Below are positions 36,326 through 45,322 of a DNA stretch of 64,000 bases, one piece after another (the first letter of the stretch is position 1; the number at the start of each line of letters is the position of its first letter). The notes under the pieces were generated by a model. The model ran no database searches, had not been told where the DNA came from, and saw only the letters and a program-made list of their open reading frames with translations. The DNA comes from Mameliella sp. MMSF_3455 (GTDB lineage Bacteria; Pseudomonadota; Alphaproteobacteria; Rhodobacterales; Rhodobacteraceae): NCBI RefSeq assembly GCF_030733205.1, contig NZ_JASHJL010000007.1, forward strand, positions 62,001 to 126,000. The letters run 5' to 3'. The translations under genes were made by a program, and so were the position numbers.

Positions 36326-37452
36326 TCGAGGTGATCCACAACGGCCAGGTGCTGCGCCAGCGTCTGGACCGAAGCCATGTAGCGCTCGACCAGTTTCGGG
36401 TCCGAGGGCGCCGCGCTGACACCGGCCGGCACCTCGCGGTTCAGCACCGATTCCACCGCGAGGGACACCGGGACAGAGACCAGGCGCGCCATGGCAGAGC
36501 TGCGCTCGTCGCCCCAGGCATCCATGACATAGGTCTTGTGATAGACCGACATGCCGTCCTTCTGCGCCTCCAGCGCGACGCAGAGCACCACGCGGTCGGG
36601 CTCACCCTCGTCGTAGGCGTTTTCTTCCAGCAGCTTGTCGGCGATTTCCTGCAGGCGGGCATCCGTGGCGGTGCCGGCCTCGGCAAAGATGTCCGCCCAA
36701 GCCTCTGCCCAGCCGTTCAGGCGCAGGGTGCCGCGCACGAAATCCTTGACCTTCCAGCCCTCCTCAAACCCGTATTCCGCCATGAAGGGCAGGCTGTCGC
36801 GGTTCGGGTAGACCTCGAAGCTTTCGGGTGTGGGCAGGGGCGCGTCATAGCGCGACAGCGCATCCCAGGGGCGGTTCACGTTCAGTTCGGAAAACTGCCG
36901 GATCGACCGCGAGGGAGAGCGCAGCGCCTTAAGAACACCGACCGGCGCCCAGCTGAACTTGTAGCGGAAGGCGTTGGGGATCTTCGGTACGCCGCCACAG
37001 TAGGAGGTGAAGGACAGCGCGTTGTCCGGATCGAAGGCATCCGAGGCGCGGTAGTCCGCCATCAGCCAATGCGCCATCAGGTGGTCGATGCCCGGGTCGA
37101 GACCGACCTCGTTCACCAGACGTGCATCCGCGGCTTTGGCCTTGGCGTCCAGGGCGCGCATTTCGGGCGCGATATAGCTGGAAGAGACGAAATCGGCGCC
37201 CTTCTCCAGAGCGAGTTCCGCAAGCGGCACATGCCAGTCGCCGGGCAACATCGAGACGATCACATCGCCCTTTTCCAGCACCGCGCCCAGGGCATCGATG
37301 TCGAAGGCGCGGATGTCGTCGGTCAGGTCGCCGACCGCCTCGCGGGCCTTGGCCTCTGTCCGGTTCCAGACTGTCACGGGGTGGCCGTTTTCGATCAGGC
37401 GGCGCAGGCCGGGCACGGCCGACAGGCCGGTGCCGCACCAATGGATGGTCAT
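36322..37452 (-). CDS. Saccharopine dehydrogenase family protein, glutamate-forming side (LYS9-like)
   Basis: A 376-residue saccharopine reductase/dehydrogenase-type protein. The N-terminal Rossmann domain opens with HWCGTGLSAVPGLRRL, and the family sequence LVNEVGLDPGIDHLMA follows near residue 120. It should interconvert saccharopine with glutamate and 2-aminoadipate semialdehyde. It is coupled by a 4-base overlap to the lysine-forming partner just upstream; together they complete the saccharopine route of lysine breakdown. Direction is inferred from the bacterial setting, where catabolism is usual. Confidence 0.87.
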   Translation of the reverse strand: MTIHWCGTGLSAVPGLRRLIENGHPVTVWNRTEAKAREAVGDLTDDIRAFDIDALGAVLEKGDVIVSMLPGDWHVPLAELALEKGADFVSSSYIAPEMRALDAKAKAADARLVNEVGLDPGIDHLMAHWLMADYRASDAFDPDNALSFTSYCGGVPKIPNAFRYKFSWAPVGVLKALRSPSRSIRQFSELNVNRPWDALSRYDAPLPTPESFEVYPNRDSLPFMAEYGFEEGWKVKDFVRGTLRLNGWAEAWADIFAEAGTATDARLQEIADKLLEENAYDEGEPDRVVLCVALEAQKDGMSVYHKTYVMDAWGDERSSAMARLVSVPVSLAVESVLNREVPAGVSAAPSDPKLVERYMASVQTLAQHLAVVDHLE

Positions 37453-38504
37453 GTGCGTTCCTCCGGTTTGTGTTTCAGGTAGGTCTCGTGCGCGCGGCCC
37501 CAGACGCCGGTCTCGATGGAATCCAGCGCCAGCAGGTGGGGCAGCAGCTGTTCGGCGAAATCCAGCGAGGATTCGCGCGGCAGCAGCGAGGGCAGGTTGT
37601 CGATCGCCATGACATCCAGCGGCGGTGCTTCGCAGACGCGGTTCACCGGCGCGGTCCAGCTTGTCGCCGCGTCGTAGATCGGGATCGGGTTGAACGGGCT
37701 GTCCGGATCGCAGGCGATATCGCCGATCACGCGCAGGGCGCGGGGGCTGTCGACGGCTGCGGGGGGGACAAAGACCGGTACGCCTTCGGTCGCCAGGATG
37801 CAGTTCAGAAAGACCCCGTGGTCCAGGATTTCCGGAAACGGGCCGCCATGGGCTGTTTCGGCCATGTCCCAACAGGTGACGGGCACGTCCATCTGCGCGC
37901 AGAGATCGCGGGCGCCGCTGCCGACGCGGCCCAGGGCGCCGATCACGATGGCCGACCGGCACGGCGCGATGTCGAGTGCCGCGCGCAGGTCGTCCTGCAG
38001 CATGTTCGCGTCGTGCCAGGTCTGGACCGGGGGGCAGGTCTTGCCGTCCGCCTGCGCCGCCCATGCGAGGAGGGATACTGCCGCCCCGGCGTAGCCCGCC
38101 CAATAGCCGAAGGCCGCGACACGGCGACCGTTTTGGTCCACCAAGTATTCCAGGTCGTAGAGCGCGCCGCCCCCGGCGGCAAAGCGTTTCAGCAATCGTG
38201 CGCCGGCGGATTGCCCCTTGTAGGCATGGCCGAACATGATGTGACGATGCACCAGCGGGGTGTCCGCCTCGGGCAGTTCCTTGAGGCCAAAGATGATCGC
38301 GTCGCGCGGGGCCTCGGGCCAGCTGCCCTCGGCGACGATCGTGGCCCCGGCCGAGACGAAATCGTCGATCGGCAGGATGCGGGTCGGGCTGTCCTCGATG
38401 GTGACGCGGAACCCCTTGTCGCGCAGAGCGGTGACGCCCGCAGGGGTGATGCCGGTGCGTTCCTCGTTGGGGCGGCTTTCCGCCCGGATCCACAGATGTG
38501 TCAT
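37449..38504 (-). CDS. Saccharopine dehydrogenase (NAD+, L-lysine-forming; LYS1-like)
   Basis: A 351-residue member of the AlaDH/PNT-like family, condensing lysine and 2-oxoglutarate to saccharopine or the reverse. It shows the N-terminal WIRAESRPNEERTGITP substrate motif, the HIMFGHAYKGQ segment and a central Rossmann fold (VIGALGRVGSGA). Length is close to yeast Lys1 (about 370). It is the first gene of the operon with the LYS9-like enzyme and a small exported protein. In plants and animals these two activities are fused; here they are separate, adjacent genes. Confidence 0.88.
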   Translation of the reverse strand: MTHLWIRAESRPNEERTGITPAGVTALRDKGFRVTIEDSPTRILPIDDFVSAGATIVAEGSWPEAPRDAIIFGLKELPEADTPLVHRHIMFGHAYKGQSAGARLLKRFAAGGGALYDLEYLVDQNGRRVAAFGYWAGYAGAAVSLLAWAAQADGKTCPPVQTWHDANMLQDDLRAALDIAPCRSAIVIGALGRVGSGARDLCAQMDVPVTCWDMAETAHGGPFPEILDHGVFLNCILATEGVPVFVPPAAVDSPRALRVIGDIACDPDSPFNPIPIYDAATSWTAPVNRVCEAPPLDVMAIDNLPSLLPRESSLDFAEQLLPHLLALDSIETGVWGRAHETYLKHKPEERT

Positions 38505-38579
38505 GTGCGTTCCTGGTGTTTGCCGGGCAGAGAACCTGCGCGCGGGCCGGGGTGCAAGGTTTTTTCCTCCGACCGCAGC

Positions 38580-39239
38580 CTACAGGTGGCTACGGGCGTG
38601 CTGTCGTTCGGGACTGTCGAGATGTGGCAGGGCGTTGAACTGGGTCATGGCCAGACCGGTCGCCAGCGGCTGGATACGGTGCAGAGAGCTGTTTTCGATG
38701 GCCAGGCAGAGATGCGCCATCGCCTTCAGCTCCAGTTGCATGATGACCCGCATCGCCATGCCGATCAGCCCGCCCGAGGTCACCACCAATGCGCGGCCCT
38801 CGCCGCCCGCGATCTCGGTCAGGGCTTCGGTCACGCGGGTCTCGAAGGATTGCCAGGTTTCCGGGGCGTCCTGCAGGGCGCCGTCGCGCCAGAGCGTCAG
38901 CAGTTGCGGCAGGTGCAGGATGAATTCCTCGCGGTCGCCGGGGATGGCGATGCCGTGCTGCGCCTCCATCAGCTGCGCCATGTCGAAATAGGCCAGTTCG
39001 TTCAGCCGCGCGTCCTGCACAGGGTCCGCCATGCTGGCCGGAGAGATCCCCTCGACCGTTTCGACATGGCGGCGAAGCGTGCCAGAGTAGACGCGGGCGA
39101 ATTTCTCGCCCGTCTGTTCGAAATAGCCGCCCAGCCAGCGGGCCTGCTGCCAGCCCAGATCGCTCAGCCGGTCATAGCTGCCTTCGTCCCGGGCGCTGGA
39201 ATTGGCCTGCCCGTGGCGGACCAGGGTGATGAAGGACAT
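38580..39239 (-). CDS. Histidine phosphatase family protein
   Basis: A 219-residue phosphoglycerate-mutase-like phosphatase. The catalytic RHG is in ITLVRHGQANS near the N-terminus, with the second conserved region VYSGTLRRHVETVE and the late histidine replaced by the VVTSGGLIGM segment, where many relatives have a His. That change weakens a firm activity call. The start at 39239 has a CGGAG site. It stands alone, divergent from map with a 221-base gap. Confidence 0.85.
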   Translation of the reverse strand: MSFITLVRHGQANSSARDEGSYDRLSDLGWQQARWLGGYFEQTGEKFARVYSGTLRRHVETVEGISPASMADPVQDARLNELAYFDMAQLMEAQHGIAIPGDREEFILHLPQLLTLWRDGALQDAPETWQSFETRVTEALTEIAGGEGRALVVTSGGLIGMAMRVIMQLELKAMAHLCLAIENSSLHRIQPLATGLAMTQFNALPHLDSPERQHARSHL

Positions 39240-39460
39240 GGAGGAACTCCGCTCTTTTGCCCGGCTGATACGCCGCGGCGGCGCCAAGCGAAAGGCCTAC
39301 CCGGACCCGGGCGGGGAAATCGTCGGGGCAGGGCGGTGGCCCCCGGTCGGGACGCCGTCAAATGCGACTTTGGCGGCCCTTCGGGGCCTCATCCACGGCG
39401 GTCCCACTGGCAAATCCGGTTCCCGGCGGTTAGATAAGGGGCAAAAGCAGAGGACGCGAC

Positions 39461-40270
39461 GTGAAAGACAAGGCTGGACATCGACTGACCCGCGACGGCA
39501 TCCGCATCCATACCCAGGCGGATTTCGAAGGAATGCGCGTGGCTGGGCGGCTGGCCGCGCAACTGCTGGACGAGGTGGCGGAACTGGTCGAACCGGGCCA
39601 GACCACCGGTGCCATCGACGCCTACATCGAACGTCGCGTGACCGAAGAGGGCGCGACCTCGGCGACCATCGGCTACAAGGGCTACCAGCACGCGACCTGC
39701 ATCAGCGTCAACCATGTCGTCTGCCACGGCATCCCCGGCGACAAGAAGCTGAAGGATGGCGACATCCTGAACATCGACGTCACCGTGGTCGTCGACGGCT
39801 GGTACGGCGACACCAGCCGGATGTATGTCGCGGGCAAGCTCAGCCGAAAGGCAGAGCGCCTGATCCAGGTCACGCATGACTCTCTGTTGACGGGGATCGA
39901 GGCGGTCAAGCCGGGCAACACCTTCGGCGACATCGGCCATGCCATCCAGACCTTTGTCGAGACCAACCGCATGTCCGTCGTGCGCGATTTCTGCGGTCAC
40001 GGCCTGGGGCAGGTGTTCCACGCGCCGCCCAACGTGCTGCACTATGGCCGCCCCGGAACCGGGCCGGTTCTGGAAGAGGGCATGTTCTTCACCATCGAGC
40101 CGATGGTGAACCTCGGACGCCCCGAAACCAAGGTGCTGGCCGACGAATGGACCGCCGTCACCCGGGACAAGTCGCTCTCGGCCCAGTTCGAACATTCGGT
40201 GGGCGTGACCGCAGACGGGGTCGAGATCTTTACCCTCTCGCCCGCAGGGCTGTTCCACCCGACCTACTGA
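39461..40270 (+). CDS. map: Methionine aminopeptidase, type I
   Basis: A 269-residue metalloprotease removing the initiator Met. The dimetal ligands are in place: NIDVTVVVDGWYGDTS (two Asp), GHGLG with the preceding His, the TIEPMV Glu and the FEHSVGV Glu. ATCISVNHVVCHGIP carries the substrate-side His. The start is GTG with an AGAGGA site. An MFS transporter gene follows 7 bases later. Confidence 0.95.
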   Translation: MKDKAGHRLTRDGIRIHTQADFEGMRVAGRLAAQLLDEVAELVEPGQTTGAIDAYIERRVTEEGATSATIGYKGYQHATCISVNHVVCHGIPGDKKLKDGDILNIDVTVVVDGWYGDTSRMYVAGKLSRKAERLIQVTHDSLLTGIEAVKPGNTFGDIGHAIQTFVETNRMSVVRDFCGHGLGQVFHAPPNVLHYGRPGTGPVLEEGMFFTIEPMVNLGRPETKVLADEWTAVTRDKSLSAQFEHSVGVTADGVEIFTLSPAGLFHPTY

Positions 40271-40277
40271 CCCTGCG

Positions 40278-41483
40278 ATGAGCGCGACGCAGGCCGGGCC
40301 GCAAAGAACAGACGGGCAGGCCGATCCACGCGGGATCTACGCGATCCTGTCACTGTGCAATTTCGTGATCGGCATGGGCGCCTTTTCGTTGATCGGGATG
40401 CTTGAACCCATGGCCGAGGCGCTGGACGCGCCCGTGACCTCCGTCGCCTCGTTGCTGACCGTCTATTCCGTGGCCTACGCCATGTGCTCGCCGGTTCTGG
40501 TGGCGCTGACCGGCCATGTGGGACGGCGCCGCGTGTTGAGCGCCGGGCTGGCCATCTTCGCCACGGCAACGGCGCTCGCGGCGTTGGCGCCCGGCATGGC
40601 GCTGCTTTACCCGGCGCGGTTGGTGGCGGCGGCAGGCGCGGGCATGGTTTCTCCGGTGGCGCTGGCCATCGCGGCGGCGCTGGCCCCGCCAGAGCGGCGC
40701 GGGCGGGCGCTCTCCTCGGTCTTTCTCGGCATCACGCTGGCGCAGGTTGCGGGCGTGCCGGTGGGCAGTTGGCTGGCCTATACCTTCGGCTGGCGCAGCG
40801 TCTTCGGGCTGGTCGCGGCGATGGCACTGCCCTGTCTCTGGCTGGTCTGGACGCGGGTGCCCGCGGGCCTGCGCTTTTCGCCGGTCTCGCTGCGCGATCT
40901 CGGCGGTGTGCTGCGCGACCCGGTGGCACTGATGACGGTCGGGTTCACCGTGATCTTCCTGGGGTCGATCTACATGGTCTACACCTATCTGCCGCCGCTT
41001 CTGTCCGGCACGATGGGCTATGGCCGCGACGGGATCAGCCTGGCGCTGCTGGTCTTCGGCATCGGGGCGCCGCTGGGCAACATGGTCGGCGGCCGCATGG
41101 CCGACCGGCTTGGCCCTGCACGCAGTCTTGCCCTGATCTGCGGGCTGGAGGTGCTCTGCCTGCCGCTCTTTGCCCTTTTGCCGTTGCCGGGCGCGGTTCT
41201 GCTCGGCTTCATCTTTTTCTGGTCGCTGGTGGGCTGGCTGTTCTCGCCGTCGCAACAGTTGCGGCTGGTGTCGCTGGCGCCACAACTCGCCCCGGTGCTG
41301 ATGTCGTTGCACGCGGCCTCGATCTACATCGGCATCGCCGTGGGATCGGGGCTGGGCGGGCTGGTGGTCGAGAGTGCGGGCCTCATGGCACTGGGGCCGG
41401 CGGCGGGTGCGGTGGCCCTGTTGGCGCTGGGCGTGCTGATCGGATCAGAGCGCGCCGCCCGCCGCCGGGCAGAGGCGCGCTGA
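40278..41483 (+). CDS. MFS transporter (DHA1, AraJ/YdhP-like)
   Basis: A 401-residue protein with twelve predicted membrane helices in two halves and the cytoplasmic loop motifs GHVGRRRVLSAGLAIF between helices 2 and 3 and GGRMADRLGPARSLAL between 8 and 9. It is most like drug:proton antiporters or sugar efflux carriers of the AraJ type. The substrate is unknown. It begins 7 bases after map and probably shares its transcript. Confidence 0.88.
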   Translation: MSATQAGPQRTDGQADPRGIYAILSLCNFVIGMGAFSLIGMLEPMAEALDAPVTSVASLLTVYSVAYAMCSPVLVALTGHVGRRRVLSAGLAIFATATALAALAPGMALLYPARLVAAAGAGMVSPVALAIAAALAPPERRGRALSSVFLGITLAQVAGVPVGSWLAYTFGWRSVFGLVAAMALPCLWLVWTRVPAGLRFSPVSLRDLGGVLRDPVALMTVGFTVIFLGSIYMVYTYLPPLLSGTMGYGRDGISLALLVFGIGAPLGNMVGGRMADRLGPARSLALICGLEVLCLPLFALLPLPGAVLLGFIFFWSLVGWLFSPSQQLRLVSLAPQLAPVLMSLHAASIYIGIAVGSGLGGLVVESAGLMALGPAAGAVALLALGVLIGSERAARRRAEAR

Positions 41484-41534
41484 CCGTTTCGGATAGGCGC
41501 CCCCTTGGCCGGAGGCGCCAGATTTCCTACTCGC

Positions 41535-42515
41535 TCACCACTGCCACAGCGCGGGAACAAAGCGATAGGCGTCCCCCTCGGCGGCGATGTGCCCCACGCC
41601 GGGGAAGGGGAAGTGATAACCCAGAACCGCCATCCGGTCCGTCGCCGCCATGTCCAGCAGGCGCTTGCGGGTGGCCATGGTCTGTTCGCCGTCCATGTCG
41701 AAGTTGCTGACCCACTCGGGGCGCACGGTGCTCATCCAGGCGTGGTTCATGCTGTCACCCAGGGCAATCAGCTGCTTGCCGCCGGATTCGACCACGACCG
41801 ACATGTGCCCGATGGTGTGGCCGGGCGTGTCGATGACCCGGATGCCCGGCGCGATCTCTGCCTCGTCGTCGACCACGGTCCAGTCCGCGCCCTCCACGTT
41901 CAGCGAGTTCACCGCGCCGACAACGAATTGTTGCATCTCGGTGGGCACGTTGTTGACCAGCCCGTCCTGCAACCAGTAGTCGCGCTCGGTCTCACCGATA
42001 AAGAACTGGGCGTCCGGCAGGATCGCCTCGTCGAAATCGTCGCGGATGCCCCAGACGTGATCGGGGTGGGCGTGGGTGATGACCACATGGGTGATCCCGC
42101 TGGCGTCGATCCCTGCGCTGTCGAGGTTCTCCATCAGCTTGCCCGCGGTCGGCAGGAACCGGTTGCCGGATCCGACATCGACCAGCACCTTGGCCTCGCC
42201 CAGCTCGATCACCAGGTGGTTGGTGTGCGAATAATTCGTCTCGGTCGAGAGGAAATAGCTTTCGAGGAAAGCCTTTACCTCTTCGGGATCGGCGTTCACG
42301 CCCAGCCCGTTGGCGGGAATTTCCAGGTGCCCGTCCGAAACGACGGTCAGCACCGCCTCACCCAGCTGGAACCGGAAATGCGCGGGGTTGGCCCCGGCGG
42401 GGGCGCCCAGTGTCTGCGCATGGGCGGGCGAGGCCGCCAGTGCGGGCAGGGCCAGCGCCGGCGACAGGGCCGCGATGTTCAGCAGGTCACGGCGCGAAGG
42501 GCGAAAGATCGACAT
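41535..42515 (-). CDS. Exported MBL-fold metallo-hydrolase with Tat signal
   Basis: A 326-residue metallo-beta-lactamase-fold enzyme. The N-terminus has a twin-arginine signal (SRRDLLNIAAL and an AHA cleavage site). The dimetal site HxHxDH is seen in THAHPDHVWG, with later ligands in the DTPGHTIGHM and YHFPFPGVGH regions. It is close to quorum-quenching lactonase and arylsulfatase-like subgroups, but the substrate is open. The start at 42515 has GGGAGG five bases upstream. It is a single gene. Confidence 0.9.
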   Translation of the reverse strand: MSIFRPSRRDLLNIAALSPALALPALAASPAHAQTLGAPAGANPAHFRFQLGEAVLTVVSDGHLEIPANGLGVNADPEEVKAFLESYFLSTETNYSHTNHLVIELGEAKVLVDVGSGNRFLPTAGKLMENLDSAGIDASGITHVVITHAHPDHVWGIRDDFDEAILPDAQFFIGETERDYWLQDGLVNNVPTEMQQFVVGAVNSLNVEGADWTVVDDEAEIAPGIRVIDTPGHTIGHMSVVVESGGKQLIALGDSMNHAWMSTVRPEWVSNFDMDGEQTMATRKRLLDMAATDRMAVLGYHFPFPGVGHIAAEGDAYRFVPALWQW

Positions 42516-42616
42516 GGATACCTCCCATTCATTCATTTGAATTGGAAGATACCATCTGAACGCGAAACTTCCAGCCGCTTGGCAGGGGCGGATCCTGTCC
42601 TGTCCGCTGACCCAAT

Positions 42617-42634
42617 CCCGGCCTACAGGCCGGG
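42617..42634 (-). terminator. Hairpin upstream of the MBL gene and near the rsmD stop
   Basis: CCCGGCCT pairs with AGGCCGGG over a minimal loop, 9 bases beyond the rsmD stop on the minus strand. A T-run is lacking, so it is only a candidate terminator. Confidence 0.45.
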
Positions 42635-42642
42635 GTCTCGTC

Positions 42643-43209
42643 TCACTCTTGCGTCGTCGCCCGCAGCAGCGTCACATGCGTGTCGCCATAGCGCCGCGTG
42701 TCCAGCAGGTCGAAGCCCTCGGGCGCCACCTGCGCCGTCTTTTCTTCCCAGACCACCAGCGCGCCCGGCGCGACCCAGCACTGTGCCCTTGCGGAGGCCA
42801 GCGCCTTTTCCCCCAGCGCCTTGCCGTACGGCGGGTCGAGGAAGATCAACTCGCAGGGGATTTCGGCCGGGGGCAGGCGGCTGGCAGTATGCGCGATCAG
42901 CCGGGCGCGATCCCCGCAGCCCAGCGACCGGATGTTCTCGCGGATCAGCTTGCCCGCCACGCGCCCGTCATCGACGAATACCGCGCTTTCCGCCCCGCGC
43001 GACAGCGCCTCTAGCCCCAGCGCGCCGGTCCCCGCAAAGAGATCCAGCACCCGCGTCCCGTCAAAGGGATCTCCGAAACGGCCGCCGCCCAGCATGTTGA
43101 ACAGCGCCTCGCGCACGCGGTCGGTGGTGGGGCGCAGATGCGCGCCCGCATCCCCCTTGCCCAGGGCTGCCAGCCGTCGCCCGCGCCAGTCTCCCGCGAC
43201 GATCCTCAC
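42643..43209 (-). CDS. rsmD: 16S rRNA (guanine966-N2)-methyltransferase
   Basis: A 188-residue SAM-dependent methyltransferase. It has the N-terminal MRIVAGDWRGRRL signature, LDLFAGTGALGLEALSRGA for SAM binding and the catalytic DPPYGK motif in LIFLDPPYG. The start is GTG at 43209, overlapping the previous stop by four bases (GTGA), and this gives the canonical N-terminus. The frame remains open further upstream, but that part overlaps the previous gene and is rejected. It is the second gene after the FAD reductase. Confidence 0.94.
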   Translation of the reverse strand: MRIVAGDWRGRRLAALGKGDAGAHLRPTTDRVREALFNMLGGGRFGDPFDGTRVLDLFAGTGALGLEALSRGAESAVFVDDGRVAGKLIRENIRSLGCGDRARLIAHTASRLPPAEIPCELIFLDPPYGKALGEKALASARAQCWVAPGALVVWEEKTAQVAPEGFDLLDTRRYGDTHVTLLRATTQE

Positions 43210-44411
43210 GCCTTGAGCAGTGCCTTGAGGTTCGTTTCCGGATCCGCGACTGCCGCCGGGTCGGGGCTCTTGCCCGCCTCGATCAGGCGTTTGCCCACCA
43301 TGTAGGACCGGCTGTCGTTCATCGCGTCGACCGCCAACAGGGTGTCGCCGGCATAGTACCAATGCGACCGGGCCTCGCCGTCCTCGCGCACCACGATCCG
43401 GTCATAGCCCGCGTTCAGCCCGGCGATCTGCAGCTTGACGTCGTACTGATCCGACCAGAACCAGGGCTTGGCGATGTAGTCGCGCCCGGCACCCATGATG
43501 TTGTCGGCCACCAGTTCGCCCATGTCGATGGCATTGCCCACCGATTCCAGCCGCATCCGCTGGCCGTGCTGCGGGAAGGAGGCGCAGTCGCCCGCCGCCC
43601 AGATCGCCGGATCGCTGGTCTGGCCCTGCGCGTTGACGGCGATGCCGTTGTCGATCTCCAGCCCGCAGGCCTCGGCGAGGGTGGTGGTGGGGGTGATGCC
43701 GACACCGACGATCACGAAATCCACGTCCAGAACGGTGTCGTCGGCCAGTTCCGCGCCAGTGACGCGGGTTTCGCCGATCAGCCGCTTCAGGCCCACGCCC
43801 TCGCGCAGGTCCACGCCGCGTGCCGTGTGCAACGCCCGGAACCAGGCCGAGGTCTCGGGTGCCGCGACCCGTTGCAGGATGCGGTCGGCGGCCTCGACCA
43901 GCGTCACCTTCAGCCCCAGCTTGGTGCAGACCGCCGCGGCCTCCAGCCCGATATAGCCGCCACCGACAACCAGCACGCGTTTGTCCTCGGTGCAGTCGGG
44001 GGCCATCTTGTCCACGTCGCGCAGCGTGCGCACCACGTGCACGCCCTCCAGTTCGCCACCGATGGCGCCGGGCAGGCGGCGCGGGACCGATCCGGTGCAC
44101 AAGACGCAATGGTCGTAGGAAATCGCCTCTCCGCCGGCGATCACGGTCTTGTCGGCCCGGTCGATGGAGACCGCGGTGTCAGAGGTGCGCAGATCGATGC
44201 CGTTTTCGGCGTAGAACGCCTCGGGCCGCAGGAACAGCCGTTCCAACTCCATCTTGCCCAGCAGGTAATCCTTGGACAGCGGCGGGCGCTGGTAGGGCGG
44301 CACCGGCTCTTCGCCGATCAGGGTGATCTTGCCCTCGTGCCCTTTGGACCGCAGTCGTGCCACCAGAGAGGCCGCTGCCTGTCCTGCACCGATCACCACG
44401 ACATCGCTCAT
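43206..44411 (-). CDS. Ferredoxin/rhodocoxin reductase-like FAD-dependent oxidoreductase
   Basis: A 401-residue flavoprotein of the putidaredoxin/rhodocoxin reductase type. It has the FAD GxGxxA motif VIGAGQAAASLVARL, the PYQRPPLSKDYL motif shared by CamA-like reductases, a second NAD(P) motif VVGGGYIGLEAAAVC and the late VWAAGDCASFP. It should move electrons from NADH to a ferredoxin or rubredoxin. No such partner gene lies nearby. The alkB gene 12 kb away also lacks a reductase, so a link is possible but unproven. It overlaps rsmD. Confidence 0.88.
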   Translation of the reverse strand: MSDVVVIGAGQAAASLVARLRSKGHEGKITLIGEEPVPPYQRPPLSKDYLLGKMELERLFLRPEAFYAENGIDLRTSDTAVSIDRADKTVIAGGEAISYDHCVLCTGSVPRRLPGAIGGELEGVHVVRTLRDVDKMAPDCTEDKRVLVVGGGYIGLEAAAVCTKLGLKVTLVEAADRILQRVAAPETSAWFRALHTARGVDLREGVGLKRLIGETRVTGAELADDTVLDVDFVIVGVGITPTTTLAEACGLEIDNGIAVNAQGQTSDPAIWAAGDCASFPQHGQRMRLESVGNAIDMGELVADNIMGAGRDYIAKPWFWSDQYDVKLQIAGLNAGYDRIVVREDGEARSHWYYAGDTLLAVDAMNDSRSYMVGKRLIEAGKSPDPAAVADPETNLKALLKA

Positions 44412-44494
44412 ATCTCCGCCCTCCGGTTTTCCTTTGCCCGGGACACCCTATAGTCGTGATTCGGAGAAACGCAATTCGCAGGAGCGACAGGACA

Positions 44495-44983
44495 ATGGCA
44501 ATTTCCGTAGGTGACAGCCTCCCAGAGGCAACTCTGTCCCGTATGGGCGACGAGGGCCCTGAACAGGTCAAGCTGAGCGAGCTGACCAAGGGCCGCAAGG
44601 TCGTGATCTTCGGGCTTCCGGGGGCCTTTACCGGGACATGCAGCACCGCCCATGTGCCCAGCTTCATGCGCACCGCCGAAGGATTCGCGAAAAAGGGCGT
44701 GGACGCGATCTATTGCCTTTCGGTCAACGATCCTTTCGTCATGGGCGCCTGGGGCAAGGACACCGGCGCCGAAGGCGTGGGCATCGGGATGCTGGGCGAT
44801 CCCGCGTCCGAATTCACCACCGCCATCGGGATGAATTTTACCGCCCCGCCCGCGGGTCTTTATGAACGGTCCAAGCGCTACGCGATGCTGGTCGAGGACG
44901 GCAAGGTTTCTGTCCTGCACCTCGAGGAAAACCCCGGTGTCTGCGAGACCTCGGGCGGCGAGGCGCTGCTGTCCGCGATCTGA
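44495..44983 (+). CDS. Peroxiredoxin, Prx5/hybrid-Prx type
   Basis: A 162-residue thiol peroxidase. The peroxidatic cysteine is Cys49 in PGAFTGTCSTAHVPSF, the hallmark Prx5 motif. Further cysteines at YCLSVND and GVCETSGGE could act in resolution. No glutaredoxin domain is fused. The start at 44495 follows an AGGAG site in the leader. It is divergent from the FAD reductase and convergent with phhB across a strong hairpin. Confidence 0.93.
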   Translation: MAISVGDSLPEATLSRMGDEGPEQVKLSELTKGRKVVIFGLPGAFTGTCSTAHVPSFMRTAEGFAKKGVDAIYCLSVNDPFVMGAWGKDTGAEGVGIGMLGDPASEFTTAIGMNFTAPPAGLYERSKRYAMLVEDGKVSVLHLEENPGVCETSGGEALLSAI

Positions 44984-44992
44984 TCGCGACAC

Positions 44993-45021
44993 GGGAGGCC
45001 CGGCACTGGCCCGGGCCTCCC
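44993..45021. terminator. Hairpin between peroxiredoxin and phhB
   Basis: A perfect 11-bp stem (GGGAGGCCCGG with CCGGGCCTCCC) and a 7-nt loop sits between the convergent stops. No long T-run is present on either side. Confidence 0.65.
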
Positions 45022-45031
45022 GAAACCTATG

Positions 45032-45322
45032 TCACAGGCTGTCCAGCTTGCGCGCCAGCTTGGCATCCAGCGCGGAGAGCCCGTCGACGTCATGCGTCGA
45101 CAGCGTCACCTGCACGGTCTTGTAGACGTTGAACCATTCCGGGTGATGGTTCCATTTTTCCGCCCAGAGCGCCGCGCGGGTCATCCAGGCAAAGGCCTCG
45201 GTGAAGTCCTTGAACTGGTAGGTCTTGGTGATCGCGTCGCGTCCCTCGACCATCTCCCAGCCCGCCTCCAGCAGCGGTTCCAGCACGGTCTTGCGGGCGG
45301 TATCCGACAGTTTCTCGGTCAT
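45032..45322 (-). CDS. phhB: 4a-hydroxytetrahydrobiopterin dehydratase (pterin carbinolamine dehydratase)
   Basis: A 96-residue protein of the PCD/DCoH family, which recycles pterin for aromatic amino acid hydroxylases. The family core is visible: [16 protein letters not shown], then the catalytic HHPEWFNVY with its His pair and [15 protein letters not shown]. The start at 45322 overlaps the upstream FemAB-like gene by four bases. No phenylalanine hydroxylase lies in the window. Confidence 0.92.
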   Translation of the reverse strand: MTEKLSDTARKTVLEPLLEAGWEMVEGRDAITKTYQFKDFTEAFAWMTRAALWAEKWNHHPEWFNVYKTVQVTLSTHDVDGLSALDAKLARKLDSL

